From CAZGUX01 sp964529305 (lineage in GTDB: Bacteria; Acidobacteriota; Terriglobia; Bryobacterales; Bryobacteraceae): DNA of 64,000 bases. The DNA is taken from assembly GCA_964529305.1 (NCBI GenBank), contig CAZGUX010000009.1, forward strand, positions 4,089 to 68,088, written 5' to 3'. Numbering within the stretch: position 1 is the stretch's first letter; each line of letters opens with the position of its first letter. A program made the position numbers and the translations under genes. A model generated the notes under the pieces. It was not told where the DNA came from and searched no databases. It saw only the letters and a list, made by a program, of their open reading frames with translations. This document shows positions 51,733-61,097 of this stretch, piece by piece.

Positions 51733-52734
51733 TCAATGGTCGCGGTCGGTGACCAGTTCCGTCACCGCGTACAAAGCCCGCTGGGAAGGGGAATCCGGGA
51801 ATTCGCCGATCAGGGTCCGTGCCTTGTCGGTGAACTGTTGCGCCCGCGTCTTCGCGCGCTCGAATCCGCCGCGGCGATCGATCATGCGGCGGACTTCCAC
51901 GAAGGGAACGGAGTCGTAAGAGCGCTCGCGAAGGATCACCGCAACCGAGTCCCGTTCCGCGGAAGAGGCGTTCTCGAGCGCGTAAATCAAGGGCAGGGTC
52001 ACTTTGCCTTCCCGTAAGTCGTTGCCTACCGGCTTGCCCAGCACCTGCTCTCGCGCCGTGAAATCGAGGACATCGTCCACCAGTTGAAACGCCATCCCGA
52101 GGTTCCAGGCGTAGTCGCCTAACCGGGTCTCCGCCCCCGCGTCGGCGCCGGAAACGACGGCTCCCATCCGGGCGCAGGCCGAAAACAGGGCCGCCGTCTT
52201 GCGGTCGACCAGGTCCATGTAGTCGGCTTCCGTCACGTCCAGCTTACCCAGACGCTCGAACTGCGTCAGTTCGCCCTCCACCATCATCTGGGTCAGGGCG
52301 ATCAGGATGTCCAGGATACGGAAATTCCGCTCGCGCAGGGCGATCTGGAAGGCCTGCATGTACAACCAATCGCCCGCAAGCACCGAGGTGTGGTTGCCCC
52401 ACTGGACATTCGTCGACGCACGGCCCCGCCGGGTCTTGGCTTCATCGATGACGTCGTCGTGGACCAGTGTCGCGCAGTGGATGATCTCCACGACGGCCGC
52501 CATCCGGATGGCGCTTTTGCCCCCGTCTCCGATCAGCTTGGAAGCCAGAAGCAGCAGCGACGGCCGAAGGCGTTTGCCTCCGCTCGAGTGAAGGTGGCGG
52601 GCGATGGCGGTGATGGTGTCGACGCTGGCGACCGACTCGAGCACGATCTCGTCTTCGACCAGACGAAGCTCGTCCTGGATGAGACTGTAGATCTCACGGA
52701 CGGTGAGTGCTTGCCCGATCTTGCCGAGAGCCAT
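51733..52734 (-). CDS. Polyprenyl diphosphate synthase
   Basis: A 333-residue trans-prenyltransferase that extends isoprenoid chains for quinones. The two Asp-rich motifs are LVHDDVIDEAK (first, about residue 95) and FQLVDDVLDFTA (second, about 225), with GKRLRPSLLLLAS before the first. This pattern fits octaprenyl/heptaprenyl synthases. The gene starts six bases before tatD's end, on the same strand, so it likely extends the larC-metG-tatD operon. The 170-base gap from 51563 to 51732 has no recognisable feature. Confidence 0.88.
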   Translation of the reverse strand: MALGKIGQALTVREIYSLIQDELRLVEDEIVLESVASVDTITAIARHLHSSGGKRLRPSLLLLASKLIGDGGKSAIRMAAVVEIIHCATLVHDDVIDEAKTRRGRASTNVQWGNHTSVLAGDWLYMQAFQIALRERNFRILDILIALTQMMVEGELTQFERLGKLDVTEADYMDLVDRKTAALFSACARMGAVVSGADAGAETRLGDYAWNLGMAFQLVDDVLDFTAREQVLGKPVGNDLREGKVTLPLIYALENASSAERDSVAVILRERSYDSVPFVEVRRMIDRRGGFERAKTRAQQFTDKARTLIGEFPDSPSQRALYAVTELVTDRDH

Positions 52735-52740
52735 GCGAAA

Positions 52741-53523
52741 TCACTTAGTGTATCGCAAACACAGCCGTTCGAAGTTCGCGGTGGTGGCTTCCGCCAGCGT
52801 GTCTACCGGGATCCCGCGCACTTCGGCCACTCGCCGGAGCGTGGCGGTGACGAAGGCCGGCTCATTGCGCTTGCCGCGATGCGGGACCGGCGCCAGGTAT
52901 GGGGCGTCCGTTTCCACCAGAAGCCGGTCCAGCGGAATCAGCCGAGCTGCTTCGCGCAATGATTCGGCTTTGGGAAACGTCACCACTCCGGCCAGGCTGA
53001 TGGAGAAGCCCAGTTCCAGCGCTTGCTCGGCCTCTGCGGGGCCACCGCCAAAGCAATGAAAGATCCCGTTCGCCACCGGCGTGACCCTCAGTAACGCCAG
53101 CGTGTCCGCCCAAGCCTCGCGCGTATGGATGACGACCGGCTTTCCTTCCTCCTCCGCGATCCGGAGTTGCGCCCGGAACACCTCGCGCTGCGTCTCGCGC
53201 GGCGAGAAGTCGTAATGATAGTCGAGACCGATCTCTCCCACGGCGGCTACCTTGGGATGGCGGCAGAGTTCTTTCACTTTCTCGAGCGACTCTTCGGTTG
53301 CTTTGCCGGCATCGTGAGGGTGAACGCCCGCCGTCGCCCAGATCCGCCGGTCCGATTCGGCCAGCCGAACGCCGGCTTCCAGGTCGGGTGGTCCTTTTCC
53401 GGTTCCGATGGCGAGCATCCACTCCAGGCCCTCGGCCCACGCACGCTCGATCACCTGGGCGCGATCCTCGTCGAACCGCGCATCGTCCAGGTGACAATGC
53501 GAATCGACTACGCGCATGGTCAC
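52741..53523 (-). CDS. tatD: TatD-family metal-dependent hydrolase
   Basis: A 260-residue TIM-barrel phosphoesterase of the TatD/YcfH group. Metal ligands are visible: VDSHCHLDDARFD (HxH), the Glu in GEIGLDYHYD, the His in VIHTREAWAD, FHCFGG and the Asp in LLVETDAPYLAP. Relatives act as 3'-5' DNases or remove damaged tRNA and D-aminoacyl groups. It starts inside the metG stop (four-base overlap), an arrangement seen in many bacteria. Confidence 0.9.
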   Translation of the reverse strand: MTMRVVDSHCHLDDARFDEDRAQVIERAWAEGLEWMLAIGTGKGPPDLEAGVRLAESDRRIWATAGVHPHDAGKATEESLEKVKELCRHPKVAAVGEIGLDYHYDFSPRETQREVFRAQLRIAEEEGKPVVIHTREAWADTLALLRVTPVANGIFHCFGGGPAEAEQALELGFSISLAGVVTFPKAESLREAARLIPLDRLLVETDAPYLAPVPHRGKRNEPAFVTATLRRVAEVRGIPVDTLAEATTANFERLCLRYTK

Positions 53524-55463
53524 TTCAGCCGTGCGCCTTGCGGGATCTCCTCGTGGAATCCGGCCAAAACTGGCTTGCCGCCCTCTACGCTGGCCGCCAC
53601 AATCATGCCTTGCGACGTGATGCCCCTCAGTTTCCGGGGCTGCAGGTTCGCGACAATGACGACCTTGCGGTTCAGCATCTGCTCGGGAGTGTAGGCCTCG
53701 GCGATACCCGCGACGATGGTCCGCGGCTGCGGCTCGCCGATGTCGACCTTCAAGTGCAGCAACTTGTCGGAACCTTTCACACGCTCGGCGGAAAGCACGA
53801 CGCCCACCCGCAGATCGACCTTCCCGAAATCGTCAATCGTGATCTCCGGCGACAGCGGCGCTGCCGGGGGAGGCGCAGGCTCCACTTTGCCCAGCAGCCG
53901 GTTCTGCTCGGCCACCACCTCGACTTCGAACTCCTGCATCTTGGGGATGGCTTCCTTCGCATCGACGCGCGGAAACACGCCGGCAATCGTCCCGATCTTC
54001 TGGCCGGCGGCCAGTTGGCCCCAGCGCAAGTCGTCGAGCCGAACCGATTCCAAGACTTGCGGCATGCCAAGTTGGCTCCACAGTTTCGGCGCGGACTCGG
54101 GCAGCACGGGAGCCAGCAGCGCCGTCGCGATCCGCAGGACTTCCGCCGAGGTATAGAGCGTCTCATCGAGCGTCGCCTGAGCGGCCGGATCCTCCACGCG
54201 AGCCAGTTTCCACGGAGCTTTCTGCACGATGTAACGATCGACCTCGGAGAGCAGGCTCCACAGGGCATCCAGCCCGCGCGAGAACGAAAACTCGTCGAAT
54301 TGGGCCATAACGGTGGCGATCGTCTCGTCCGCCTGTTTCGAGATCGCCGGGTCGCCCGCCGAAGCCGGAACCACGCCGTCCCGGTACTGCTGGATCATGT
54401 TCAGCGTCCTGCTGGCGAGATTGCCCAAACCGTTGGCGAGTTCCGAGTTGTAGCGGTTGATCAACGCGTCGTACGAAAAGCTGCCGTCCTGCCCGAAGAC
54501 GACTTCGCGAAGCAAAAAATAGCGCAGCGCGTCGGCTCCGATCACGCGGCGAATGGGCTCCGGCCGCACCACGTTCCCGCGCGACTTCGACATCTTGTCC
54601 TGCTCGAACAGCAGCCAGCCGTGAGCGAAGATCTTCTTCGGCAGCGGCAGATCGGCAGCCATCAGGAAGGCCGGCCAGTACACCGCGTGAAATCGGATAA
54701 TTTCCTTTCCGATCAGGTGGACATCAGCCGGCCACACCGGTTCGCCGTCCACCATCTGGTCGCGGACTCCGCTGAGATACGCGATGAGCGCGTCGAACCA
54801 CACGTAGATCACGTGCTTGCCCTCGACCGGGGCGGGAATACCCCATTCGATCGTCGTTCGCGTGATGGAGAGGTCTTTCAGATTGCCCTCGACGAACGAG
54901 ATGACTTCGTTCCGGCGGGACACCGGCTGGATAAAGTCCGGCTGGCGTTCGTACAACTCCAGCAGCCGGTCGCGGAAGGCGGAGAGCTTGAAGAAGTAAT
55001 TCTCCTCCGTCACCGTCTCGGTCGGACGGCCGCAGTCCGGGCAGGGGTCGCCCGGCTTGGCATCGTTCACGTAGAGGTTGTCGAAAATGCAGTACTGGCC
55101 GGTGTACTTGCCGGGATAGATGTACCCAGCAGCCAGGCAGCGCTGGAACAGCCACTGCACGGTCTGGTGATGCTTCAGGTCGCTGGTGCGGACAAAATGG
55201 TCATACTGAATGCCGAGCACGTCCCACAATTTGCGCCACTCCCCGGCGATGATGTCGCAGAACTCCTTCGGCTCTTTCCCCTGATTGCGGGCGGCCCGCT
55301 CCACGTTGACGCCGTGCTCGTCGGTGCCGGTCGTCAGGATGGCTTCATAGCCGCGCATCCGCTTGAAGCGGCGCACCAGGTCGGCCACCATCGTGCAATA
55401 GGTGTGGCCGATGTGGGGAGTTCCGTTGGTGTAATAGATCGGAGTGGTCAGGTAGTATTTCAT
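53520..55463 (-). CDS. metG: Methionyl-tRNA synthetase with C-terminal tRNA-binding domain
   Basis: A 647-residue class I synthetase. HIGH appears as TPHIGHTYC (about residue 16) and KMSKS as DKMSKSRGN (about 290). The zinc/connector region has PCPDCGRPT (about 140). A C-terminal EMAP/Arc1p-like tRNA-binding domain covers about residues 545-647 (VDLRVGVVLSAERVKG). It charges initiator and elongator tRNA-Met. The gene overlaps larC by four bases at its start and tatD by four at its end. Confidence 0.95.
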   Translation of the reverse strand: MKYYLTTPIYYTNGTPHIGHTYCTMVADLVRRFKRMRGYEAILTTGTDEHGVNVERAARNQGKEPKEFCDIIAGEWRKLWDVLGIQYDHFVRTSDLKHHQTVQWLFQRCLAAGYIYPGKYTGQYCIFDNLYVNDAKPGDPCPDCGRPTETVTEENYFFKLSAFRDRLLELYERQPDFIQPVSRRNEVISFVEGNLKDLSITRTTIEWGIPAPVEGKHVIYVWFDALIAYLSGVRDQMVDGEPVWPADVHLIGKEIIRFHAVYWPAFLMAADLPLPKKIFAHGWLLFEQDKMSKSRGNVVRPEPIRRVIGADALRYFLLREVVFGQDGSFSYDALINRYNSELANGLGNLASRTLNMIQQYRDGVVPASAGDPAISKQADETIATVMAQFDEFSFSRGLDALWSLLSEVDRYIVQKAPWKLARVEDPAAQATLDETLYTSAEVLRIATALLAPVLPESAPKLWSQLGMPQVLESVRLDDLRWGQLAAGQKIGTIAGVFPRVDAKEAIPKMQEFEVEVVAEQNRLLGKVEPAPPPAAPLSPEITIDDFGKVDLRVGVVLSAERVKGSDKLLHLKVDIGEPQPRTIVAGIAEAYTPEQMLNRKVVIVANLQPRKLRGITSQGMIVAASVEGGKPVLAGFHEEIPQGARLK

Positions 55464-56623
55464 GGCTTGATCTGCTTCAAGTACTGATAGGAAGCTTCGG
55501 CGATCACCTGCTTGAGGGCGACGTGATGCTCCGCCGCCAGGCGGCGGCAGTCGTCGTACTCGGGCGCGAAGTTCCCGCCCGCGACTTTGATACGGACGCT
55601 GCCCCAGGGTGTCGCGACCTCCACCCAGCTTCGTTCCTGCACGCGGCGCTGCGCGCGGTACATCCGCAGCCCGATCGTGCTGGTCTCGGCGAAGATGACC
55701 GAGGCCAGGCGGTCGGCGTCCTCGGGCCGGGCCAGAACGCTCAGCAGGTGGCCGGCGCGATTCTTCTTCATCTGCAACGGCTGTAGCGTGGCGTCGAGCG
55801 CGCCGGCATCCAGGATGCGCTCCACCGCGTAACCGAGCACTTGTGGCGTCAGGTCGTCCAGGTTGGCTTCGATGACGGTGATCTCCACCGCCTCGGCCGC
55901 TCCGGTTCGCATCCCCACCAGCACGCGTAGAACGTTGGCCTGCTCGGGGAACTCCTTCGTGCCGGCGCCAAAGCCGCTCGCCTCGATCGTCATCGGCGGC
56001 ATCGCGCCGAACCGCGCGCTCAGGGTCGAAACCACCGCGGCGCCGGTGGGCGTGGTCAACTCCATCGCCGGACCGGCCGAGTAGACCGGCCGCCCCTCCA
56101 GCAGACGCGCCGTCGCCGGCGCTGGAATCGGGAGAATGCCGTGCTCCGTTTTCACCGTGCCGCTGCCGACGTTGAGCGGAGAGCAGTGCACTTCCTCGAC
56201 GCCCAGGAGATGCAACCCCAGGCAGGCCCCCACGATATCGGCAATGGAGTCGAACGCGCCGACCTCATGGAAATGGACCTTCTCGAGCGGGACGTTGTGC
56301 ACCGCGGCTTCCGCCTCGCCCAGTTTGCGGAATACCGCCTCCGCGTTCTTCTTGGCGCGGTCCGGCAACGAGGAACCGTCGATCATGCGAAGGATCTGCG
56401 GCAGATGCCGGTGCGCTTTCTGTTCACCGCCCTCGACGTGGAACTTGGTGGCGCCGATGCCGTGCCGTTTGACTTTCTCGAAGGACACGGTTGCGCCCGT
56501 ACCCAACGAATGGACGGCCTCCACGACGGATTCCGCCGGAGCGCCGGCGTCCACCAGCGAGCCCACCAGCATGTCCCCGCTCACGCCGGAGAATGCGTCG
56601 AAATAACAAATCCTGGCTGGCAC
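55460..56623 (-). CDS. larC: Nickel-pincer cofactor biosynthesis protein LarC
   Basis: A 387-residue protein starting with YFDAFSGVSGDMLVGSLVDAG, the LarC hallmark. In Lactobacillus LarC inserts nickel into the pincer cofactor of lactate racemase; the activity depends on CTP. Here the gene is one continuous frame, whereas in some bacteria it is split and joined by a ribosomal frameshift. No larA, larB or larE is visible in the window, so the target enzyme must be elsewhere or different. It overlaps metG by four bases. Confidence 0.88.
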   Translation of the reverse strand: MPARICYFDAFSGVSGDMLVGSLVDAGAPAESVVEAVHSLGTGATVSFEKVKRHGIGATKFHVEGGEQKAHRHLPQILRMIDGSSLPDRAKKNAEAVFRKLGEAEAAVHNVPLEKVHFHEVGAFDSIADIVGACLGLHLLGVEEVHCSPLNVGSGTVKTEHGILPIPAPATARLLEGRPVYSAGPAMELTTPTGAAVVSTLSARFGAMPPMTIEASGFGAGTKEFPEQANVLRVLVGMRTGAAEAVEITVIEANLDDLTPQVLGYAVERILDAGALDATLQPLQMKKNRAGHLLSVLARPEDADRLASVIFAETSTIGLRMYRAQRRVQERSWVEVATPWGSVRIKVAGGNFAPEYDDCRRLAAEHHVALKQVIAEASYQYLKQIKP

Positions 56624-56766
56624 AAATGTATCCTTCGAATTCGCCGCGCGGCAGGTCTTCGTTCTAAAGGGGTGACACGGGCCGCATCGCGCGCAAGAAT
56701 TCTTCCCTTCGCCCGTGTATACGATAATAACAAGTTGTCCTCAAATCCCCTCCGCTAGATAAGACG

Positions 56767-58338
56767 ATGCAGGAAACGAAGCCCACGACGCCCCTTGCCG
56801 CTTTGCGCGATGTCCGCCTGGAAAAGGTCAACGGCCTGCGCGCCCTGGGTCTGAACCCCTACCCGGCCAAAAGTTCGCGCACACACTACGCCGGGGCCGT
56901 GATTTCCGGCTTCGAGGAAATGGAGGGGAAGCCGGTCACCGTCGCCGGACGTCTGGTTTCGTGGCGGAAACAGGGGGCGCTGGCCTTCGGCCACATCCTC
57001 GACCAGACGGGGCAGATCCAGTTGATGTTAAGGCGCAACACACTGGCGCCCACGGATTCGTCCACCGGCAATCTCGGGTACGCGGAACTGAACCTGGTCG
57101 ATCTGGGCGACCTGGTGGAAGCCACGGGCGCCGTTGGCAGGACTCAACGCGGCGAGATCTCGATCATGGTGGATTCGTTCCGCATCCTCACCAAGACGCT
57201 ACGGCCCCTGCCTGAGAAGTACTCCGGCCTCAAGGACCGGGAGATCATTCTCCGCAAGCGCTATCTCGATTGCATTGTCAACCCCGAGACCAAGCAGCGC
57301 TTCGAGACGCTGGCCCGCATGCAGTTTGCCATTCGGCAGTTCCTGAACGACCGCGGGTTCCTGGAGATCCCGACCCCGATCATTCAGCAGCAGTATGGCG
57401 GCGGAACGGCGCGACCCTTCCTGGTGAACGTCAATGCGCTGAGCGTCAGCATGTACCTGTCGATCTCCCACGAACTCTACTTGAAACGCCTGATCGCGGC
57501 GGGGTTCGACAAGGTGTACACCATCGGCCGCTACTTCCGGAACGAGGGAATCGACAAGACGCACCACCCCGAGTTCCAGATGATCGAGACGATGACGGCT
57601 TATGAGAACTACGAGTACAACATGGGGCTCGTCGAGGATCTTTTCCGGCACGTAGCGGTCAACGTGTTTGGCAAGACGGTTTTCCACGTCAAGGGCCAGG
57701 ACGTGGACTTCGGTCCCGCATGGAAACGCCTGCCGATGACCGACCTGGTCGCGGAACAGACCGGGATCGACTTTCTCGAGTGCCAGTCCGTCCAGGAAGC
57801 GAACGCCAAACTCGCCCTGTTGAACATTCACGAGCCGCAGGAATCCATCGGCCATGCCATCGTGCGGGCGTTCGAGGAGAAAGTGCAGCCGGTGCTGATC
57901 CAGCCAACGATCGTCTACGGCCATCCGGTCGAGATCTCGCCGCTGGCCAAGCCCATGGACACGGACCCGCGGTTTGCCGAGCGCTTCGAGATTTTCATCG
58001 CCGGCATGGAGTGCGGCGACAACTGGAGCGAGCAGAACGACCCCGTGCAGTTGCTGGCGCGCTGGCGGGAACACTACCGGCCTGAAGATCGCGACTCGGG
58101 CGAGTTCCACCCTCTCGATTTCGACTTCATCGAGATGCTGGAGCACGGCATGCCGCCCACCACCGGCATCGGTCCCGGCATCGAGCGCATGGCCATGATC
58201 TTCACCGAACAGGAAGACATCTACGACGTGATCTTCTTCCCGCTGATGAAGCCCCGGCTTTCCCCGGTCAACCGGCAGATTTTTGGCGTGGCGGGTGAAG
58301 ACGTGGACGAAGGCGAACCGGCCGGGGAAGAAGCGTAG
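56767..58338 (+). CDS. lysS: Class II lysyl-tRNA synthetase
   Basis: A 523-residue synthetase. The OB-fold anticodon-binding domain is near residues 60-150 (VTVAGRLVSWRKQGALAF). Motif 2 is in RYFRNEGIDKTHHPEFQM (about residue 260) and motif 3 in TGIGPGIERMAM (about 475). The gene is divergent from larC over a 143-base gap with no clear promoter that I would name. YihY follows 16 bases later in the same direction. Confidence 0.95.
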   Translation: MQETKPTTPLAALRDVRLEKVNGLRALGLNPYPAKSSRTHYAGAVISGFEEMEGKPVTVAGRLVSWRKQGALAFGHILDQTGQIQLMLRRNTLAPTDSSTGNLGYAELNLVDLGDLVEATGAVGRTQRGEISIMVDSFRILTKTLRPLPEKYSGLKDREIILRKRYLDCIVNPETKQRFETLARMQFAIRQFLNDRGFLEIPTPIIQQQYGGGTARPFLVNVNALSVSMYLSISHELYLKRLIAAGFDKVYTIGRYFRNEGIDKTHHPEFQMIETMTAYENYEYNMGLVEDLFRHVAVNVFGKTVFHVKGQDVDFGPAWKRLPMTDLVAEQTGIDFLECQSVQEANAKLALLNIHEPQESIGHAIVRAFEEKVQPVLIQPTIVYGHPVEISPLAKPMDTDPRFAERFEIFIAGMECGDNWSEQNDPVQLLARWREHYRPEDRDSGEFHPLDFDFIEMLEHGMPPTTGIGPGIERMAMIFTEQEDIYDVIFFPLMKPRLSPVNRQIFGVAGEDVDEGEPAGEEA

Positions 58339-58354
58339 ATCTCGAGTCACCGCC

Positions 58355-59260
58355 GTGACGGATCCGGAAACCCCATCGCCGACCCCGCCCCCGCCGTCGT
58401 CGCAAGTGGCGGAAGCGAGCGCGGGCGTCCTCGCGTACCCGGGCAGGGAGCGCGGCCTGATACATCGCCTTCGCCCGACGCTCCGGTACTGGATGGAAGT
58501 GGAAGTCCACGTCTACGCGCTGTCGGTGGCGGCCTGTGTGCTGTTGTCGTTCTTTCCGTTCCTGATCGTGATGGTTTCGCTTTGCCGCTACGTGTTGCAG
58601 TGGCCAGAGGCGGTTCGCGTGATCCATCTGGCAATCGCCGACTTCTTCCCCAGCGATCTCTACGACTTCATTCAGCGGAACCTGATGCAGACGGTCTACG
58701 AGTCGGCCAAGGCGCATGGATCGTTCCAGATCACGTCCCTGGTCCTGCTGCTGTTCACCGCCAACGGCGTCTTCGTCCCCTTTGAGGTGGCGCTGAACAA
58801 GGCCTGGGGAATCAGCCAGAATCGGAGCTACGTCAAGAACCAGTTAGTCAGCTTGGGCCTCATCTTCGCCTGCGGCACTTTGGCCATGGTGTCCTTCGCC
58901 CTGACGGCTGCCAACCAGGAGTTCTTCGCTACCTGGCGCTGGCTTCCCTCGTGGTTTGCCGTGGTGCTGTTCAAGATGATGGCGGTCCCGCTTTCCATCC
59001 TGGCCATCGCGCTGATCTACTGGCTGCTGCCGAACACGCAGGTGCGGTTCTGGTCGGTGATGCCCACGGCGGGGGCCGTCGGCCTGGCTCTGGAGGCGCT
59101 GAAGTGGCTGAACCGTCTGACCTGGCCGCTGCTCAAAGACAAGCTGCGTTATGAATACGGTCCGTTCCGCATTTCCGTCGCGATCCTGCTGTGGAGCTTT
59201 GTCGCGGCCATGATCGTGATGGCCGGAGCGGAGCGGCTTGGCCGGAAGGCGCGAGGATAA
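58355..59260 (+). CDS. YihY/BrkB-family membrane protein
   Basis: A 301-residue inner-membrane protein with about six transmembrane helices, of the YihY (formerly RNase BN) family. Typical stretches are ALSVAACVLLSFFPFLIVM and VFVPFEVALNKAWGI, then WSVMPTAGAVGLALEALKW near the end. The exact function of the family is unknown; links to virulence and membrane transport are reported for relatives. The GTG at 58355 is chosen, since upstream codons overlap lysS. A Pro-rich N-terminus (PSPTPPPPSS) is probably cytoplasmic and disordered. Confidence 0.75.
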   Translation: MTDPETPSPTPPPPSSQVAEASAGVLAYPGRERGLIHRLRPTLRYWMEVEVHVYALSVAACVLLSFFPFLIVMVSLCRYVLQWPEAVRVIHLAIADFFPSDLYDFIQRNLMQTVYESAKAHGSFQITSLVLLLFTANGVFVPFEVALNKAWGISQNRSYVKNQLVSLGLIFACGTLAMVSFALTAANQEFFATWRWLPSWFAVVLFKMMAVPLSILAIALIYWLLPNTQVRFWSVMPTAGAVGLALEALKWLNRLTWPLLKDKLRYEYGPFRISVAILLWSFVAAMIVMAGAERLGRKARG

Positions 59261-59278
59261 CGGTGTCTAGCCTGGCGG

Positions 59279-59704
59279 CTAGACGGAGCGACCCACGATA
59301 CCGACGTGACCTGCCGCGCCAAGCAGGTGCCGATCATTGGTCCATATCTCGGGTTCGCCAACTTTGAGTGCTGTCGCCAGGTGAATTGCATCGCCTGCAC
59401 GGAGGTGTACCGTCTCCGGCAGACCACGGATCAGCGTCGCTGTGGTCCGTAACAAGACATCGGTAACGGGCACCAGGTTCCACAAGCCACTTTCTGCGTG
59501 GCTGCGGAACAGATCCATCAGAACACGTCCCTGGGCGGGGGTCAGAGAGCCTTCCCGTACATGTCTATGAAAAACGCACGTCACCTCCGCTAGCGCCCAA
59601 GCTGATGAGCATACGTAGGTTACTTTACGGATCAGCTTCCGCACGGCCGCGGCATCCGGTTCGTTCACATAATACTTGGCAACGTACGCTGAATCGAAGT
59701 ACAT
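59279..59704 (-). CDS. vapC: PIN-domain toxin (VapC type)
   Basis: A 141-residue PIN-domain ribonuclease. Acidic active-site residues are seen in MYFDSAYVAK (Asp near residue 4), WALAEVTC (Glu), RAGDAIHLATA (Asp) and TNDRHLLGAA (Asp), the VapC arrangement. Such toxins cut tRNA or rRNA when free of their antitoxin. The start is the ATG at 59704, two bases from the antitoxin's stop codon. It is translated from the same mRNA as the antitoxin and is convergent with YihY. Confidence 0.85.
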   Translation of the reverse strand: MYFDSAYVAKYYVNEPDAAAVRKLIRKVTYVCSSAWALAEVTCVFHRHVREGSLTPAQGRVLMDLFRSHAESGLWNLVPVTDVLLRTTATLIRGLPETVHLRAGDAIHLATALKVGEPEIWTNDRHLLGAAGHVGIVGRSV

Positions 59705-59706
59705 GG

Positions 59707-59931
59707 TCAACGGTCTTCTTCGAGGAAGCGTCCGCTATCGCCGGGCACGGAAGGGAAACTCCGCCAAACATCGCTGAGGTCGGGCAGTCGCGGCTTGGCG
59801 GTTTTCGAAATGGGCCGGAGCTCGGCAACCGGTTCGCCACGCCGCTGGATCACAATCACTGCCCCATCGGCGGCTTCGCGCACCAGTTCCGACGTTCGGA
59901 TGTGCAGATCACGAATCGAGGCTGCTTTCAT
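59707..59931 (-). CDS. Phd/YefM-type antitoxin
   Basis: A 74-residue antitoxin with the Phd/YefM fold: MKAASIRDLHIRTSELVREAADG, then VIVIQRRGEPVAELRPI at about residues 25-42, which forms the DNA-binding dimer. The C-terminal tail (LSDVWRSFPSV) would wrap the toxin. Together with the following PIN toxin it forms a VapBC-like module. Its start codon abuts a 17-base inverted repeat, which is a likely operator for autoregulation. Confidence 0.85.
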   Translation of the reverse strand: MKAASIRDLHIRTSELVREAADGAVIVIQRRGEPVAELRPISKTAKPRLPDLSDVWRSFPSVPGDSGRFLEEDR

Positions 59932-59948
59932 GTGCTACATTGTAGCAC
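59932..59948 (-). promoter_or_regulatory. Operator/promoter palindrome at the toxin-antitoxin start
   Basis: GTGCTACA (59932-59939) and TGTAGCAC (59941-59948) form a perfect 8-bp inverted repeat around one base. The minus strand contains TACAAT (plus 59939-59944), a good -10 box. Its distance to the ATG at 59931 is seven bases, so transcription would start at or next to the start codon. The operator, -10 box and start codon therefore coincide. No -35 of note is visible. Confidence 0.6.
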
Positions 59949-59967
59949 GTTCGGTAGCTTGCGTCTC

Positions 59968-61092
59968 TCATCGGCGGAGCGACTCGATAATCTGCTCGAC
60001 CACCCCCACGTCTCCAAACCCGCCCGCCTTGGTCACCAGAATCGTCCGTCGGCCGCCGGCATGAATCACCGACACAGGAATCCCGGGAAGCAACTCGCCG
60101 ATCGGCTCGACCGCCGTCACCTCTAGCTCGCGCAAGACGGCCCGTGCCGTATCGCCCCCGAAGATGACGAGCGCATCGACCGGTTGGTGGCGAAGGTGCT
60201 CGCAGACGACGGCCGCAATCCGGGACGACACCTCTTCCTCGGCGCCGTCGCTTGCGTCGGCGGTGGCCGCGACGGTCCACGGGGCCATTGCGGGCAACAC
60301 GGGCAAGCCCGCCGCGACCGCGCGCGCTGCCTGCTCGCGAGACCGCGGATGCCGGCTGCCGCACACCACCAGCCCGGAAGAAGCTTCGGGCCGCGGCCAA
60401 TCGCCAGCCACGGGCAAGCCGAGGTTTCCGATCCAGTAAGGCGCGAATCCGCCGGGGCCGCCCAGCAGAAGTTCTCCCCGATAGCTCCGGAGAACGGTGG
60501 CCATCCGTTCCAGGTCATCGCCGGTGCAGGAATCGCACACGATCACGCACGACTCCGGCGCCAGCATCTCGCGGAGCGCATCAGGGTCCGCGGCATGCTT
60601 GACCCTCAGGGACGAATCTTTCCGTAGCATCTCGACGACCGAGCTTTCACGCACCGGGTGGCGGCTGTCCCGGCCGAAGGCCGTCTCCGCGACCGGCACC
60701 CCATCGACAAGCAGGACGCCGTCCTTGACCGTCCGCCCGAGTTTGGGATACGCCGGAACGTACACCAGGGGCCGCGCGGGCAGAGCCTCCAGCAGGGCTG
60801 CGAATTCCCTCGAGATGTTGCCGCGCAGCGTCGAATCCGTCTTCTTGAAAAACGCGACCGCGCCGTTCCGGCGAAGCCGCCGCGCACACCGCTCGACCAC
60901 CGCCGCGGCCTCTCCGGGCGTCAGATGGCGGGTCCCGGTGTCGATGACCTCGCCGGTCACCGCCGCCGCGGCGCTGTCGCGGGCCGGCTCCAGCACGACC
61001 CGCGACCGGATCCGTGCCGCGGCAAAGTGCGCTCCGATCTCCAGCGCCCCGGTTGTATCGTCCGCCAACGCAGCCGCCCGCACGCCGGTCAT
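59968..61092 (-). CDS. Four-carbon acid sugar kinase family protein (DUF1537)
   Basis: A 374-residue protein of the OtnK/DtnK-type sugar-acid kinase family. The N-terminal ALADDTTGALEIGA is the usual substrate-binding opening. The C-terminal nucleotide-binding part has VIFGGDTARAVL and LVTKAGGFGD, which match the family's ATP-site motifs. Known members phosphorylate four-carbon sugar acids such as threonate and erythronate. The usual partner aldolase (OtnC) and reductase genes are not adjacent. The assignment is by motif only; the substrate is open. Confidence 0.8.
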   Translation of the reverse strand: MTGVRAAALADDTTGALEIGAHFAAARIRSRVVLEPARDSAAAAVTGEVIDTGTRHLTPGEAAAVVERCARRLRRNGAVAFFKKTDSTLRGNISREFAALLEALPARPLVYVPAYPKLGRTVKDGVLLVDGVPVAETAFGRDSRHPVRESSVVEMLRKDSSLRVKHAADPDALREMLAPESCVIVCDSCTGDDLERMATVLRSYRGELLLGGPGGFAPYWIGNLGLPVAGDWPRPEASSGLVVCGSRHPRSREQAARAVAAGLPVLPAMAPWTVAATADASDGAEEEVSSRIAAVVCEHLRHQPVDALVIFGGDTARAVLRELEVTAVEPIGELLPGIPVSVIHAGGRRTILVTKAGGFGDVGVVEQIIESLRR

Positions 61093-61097
61093 TCTCC

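Noticed and set aside
53298..55487. A 729-codon open frame on the plus strand opposite metG and tatD
   Set aside because: It is the antisense shadow of metG. Its composition is Arg/His-rich with no domain pattern, and metG has every synthetase motif.
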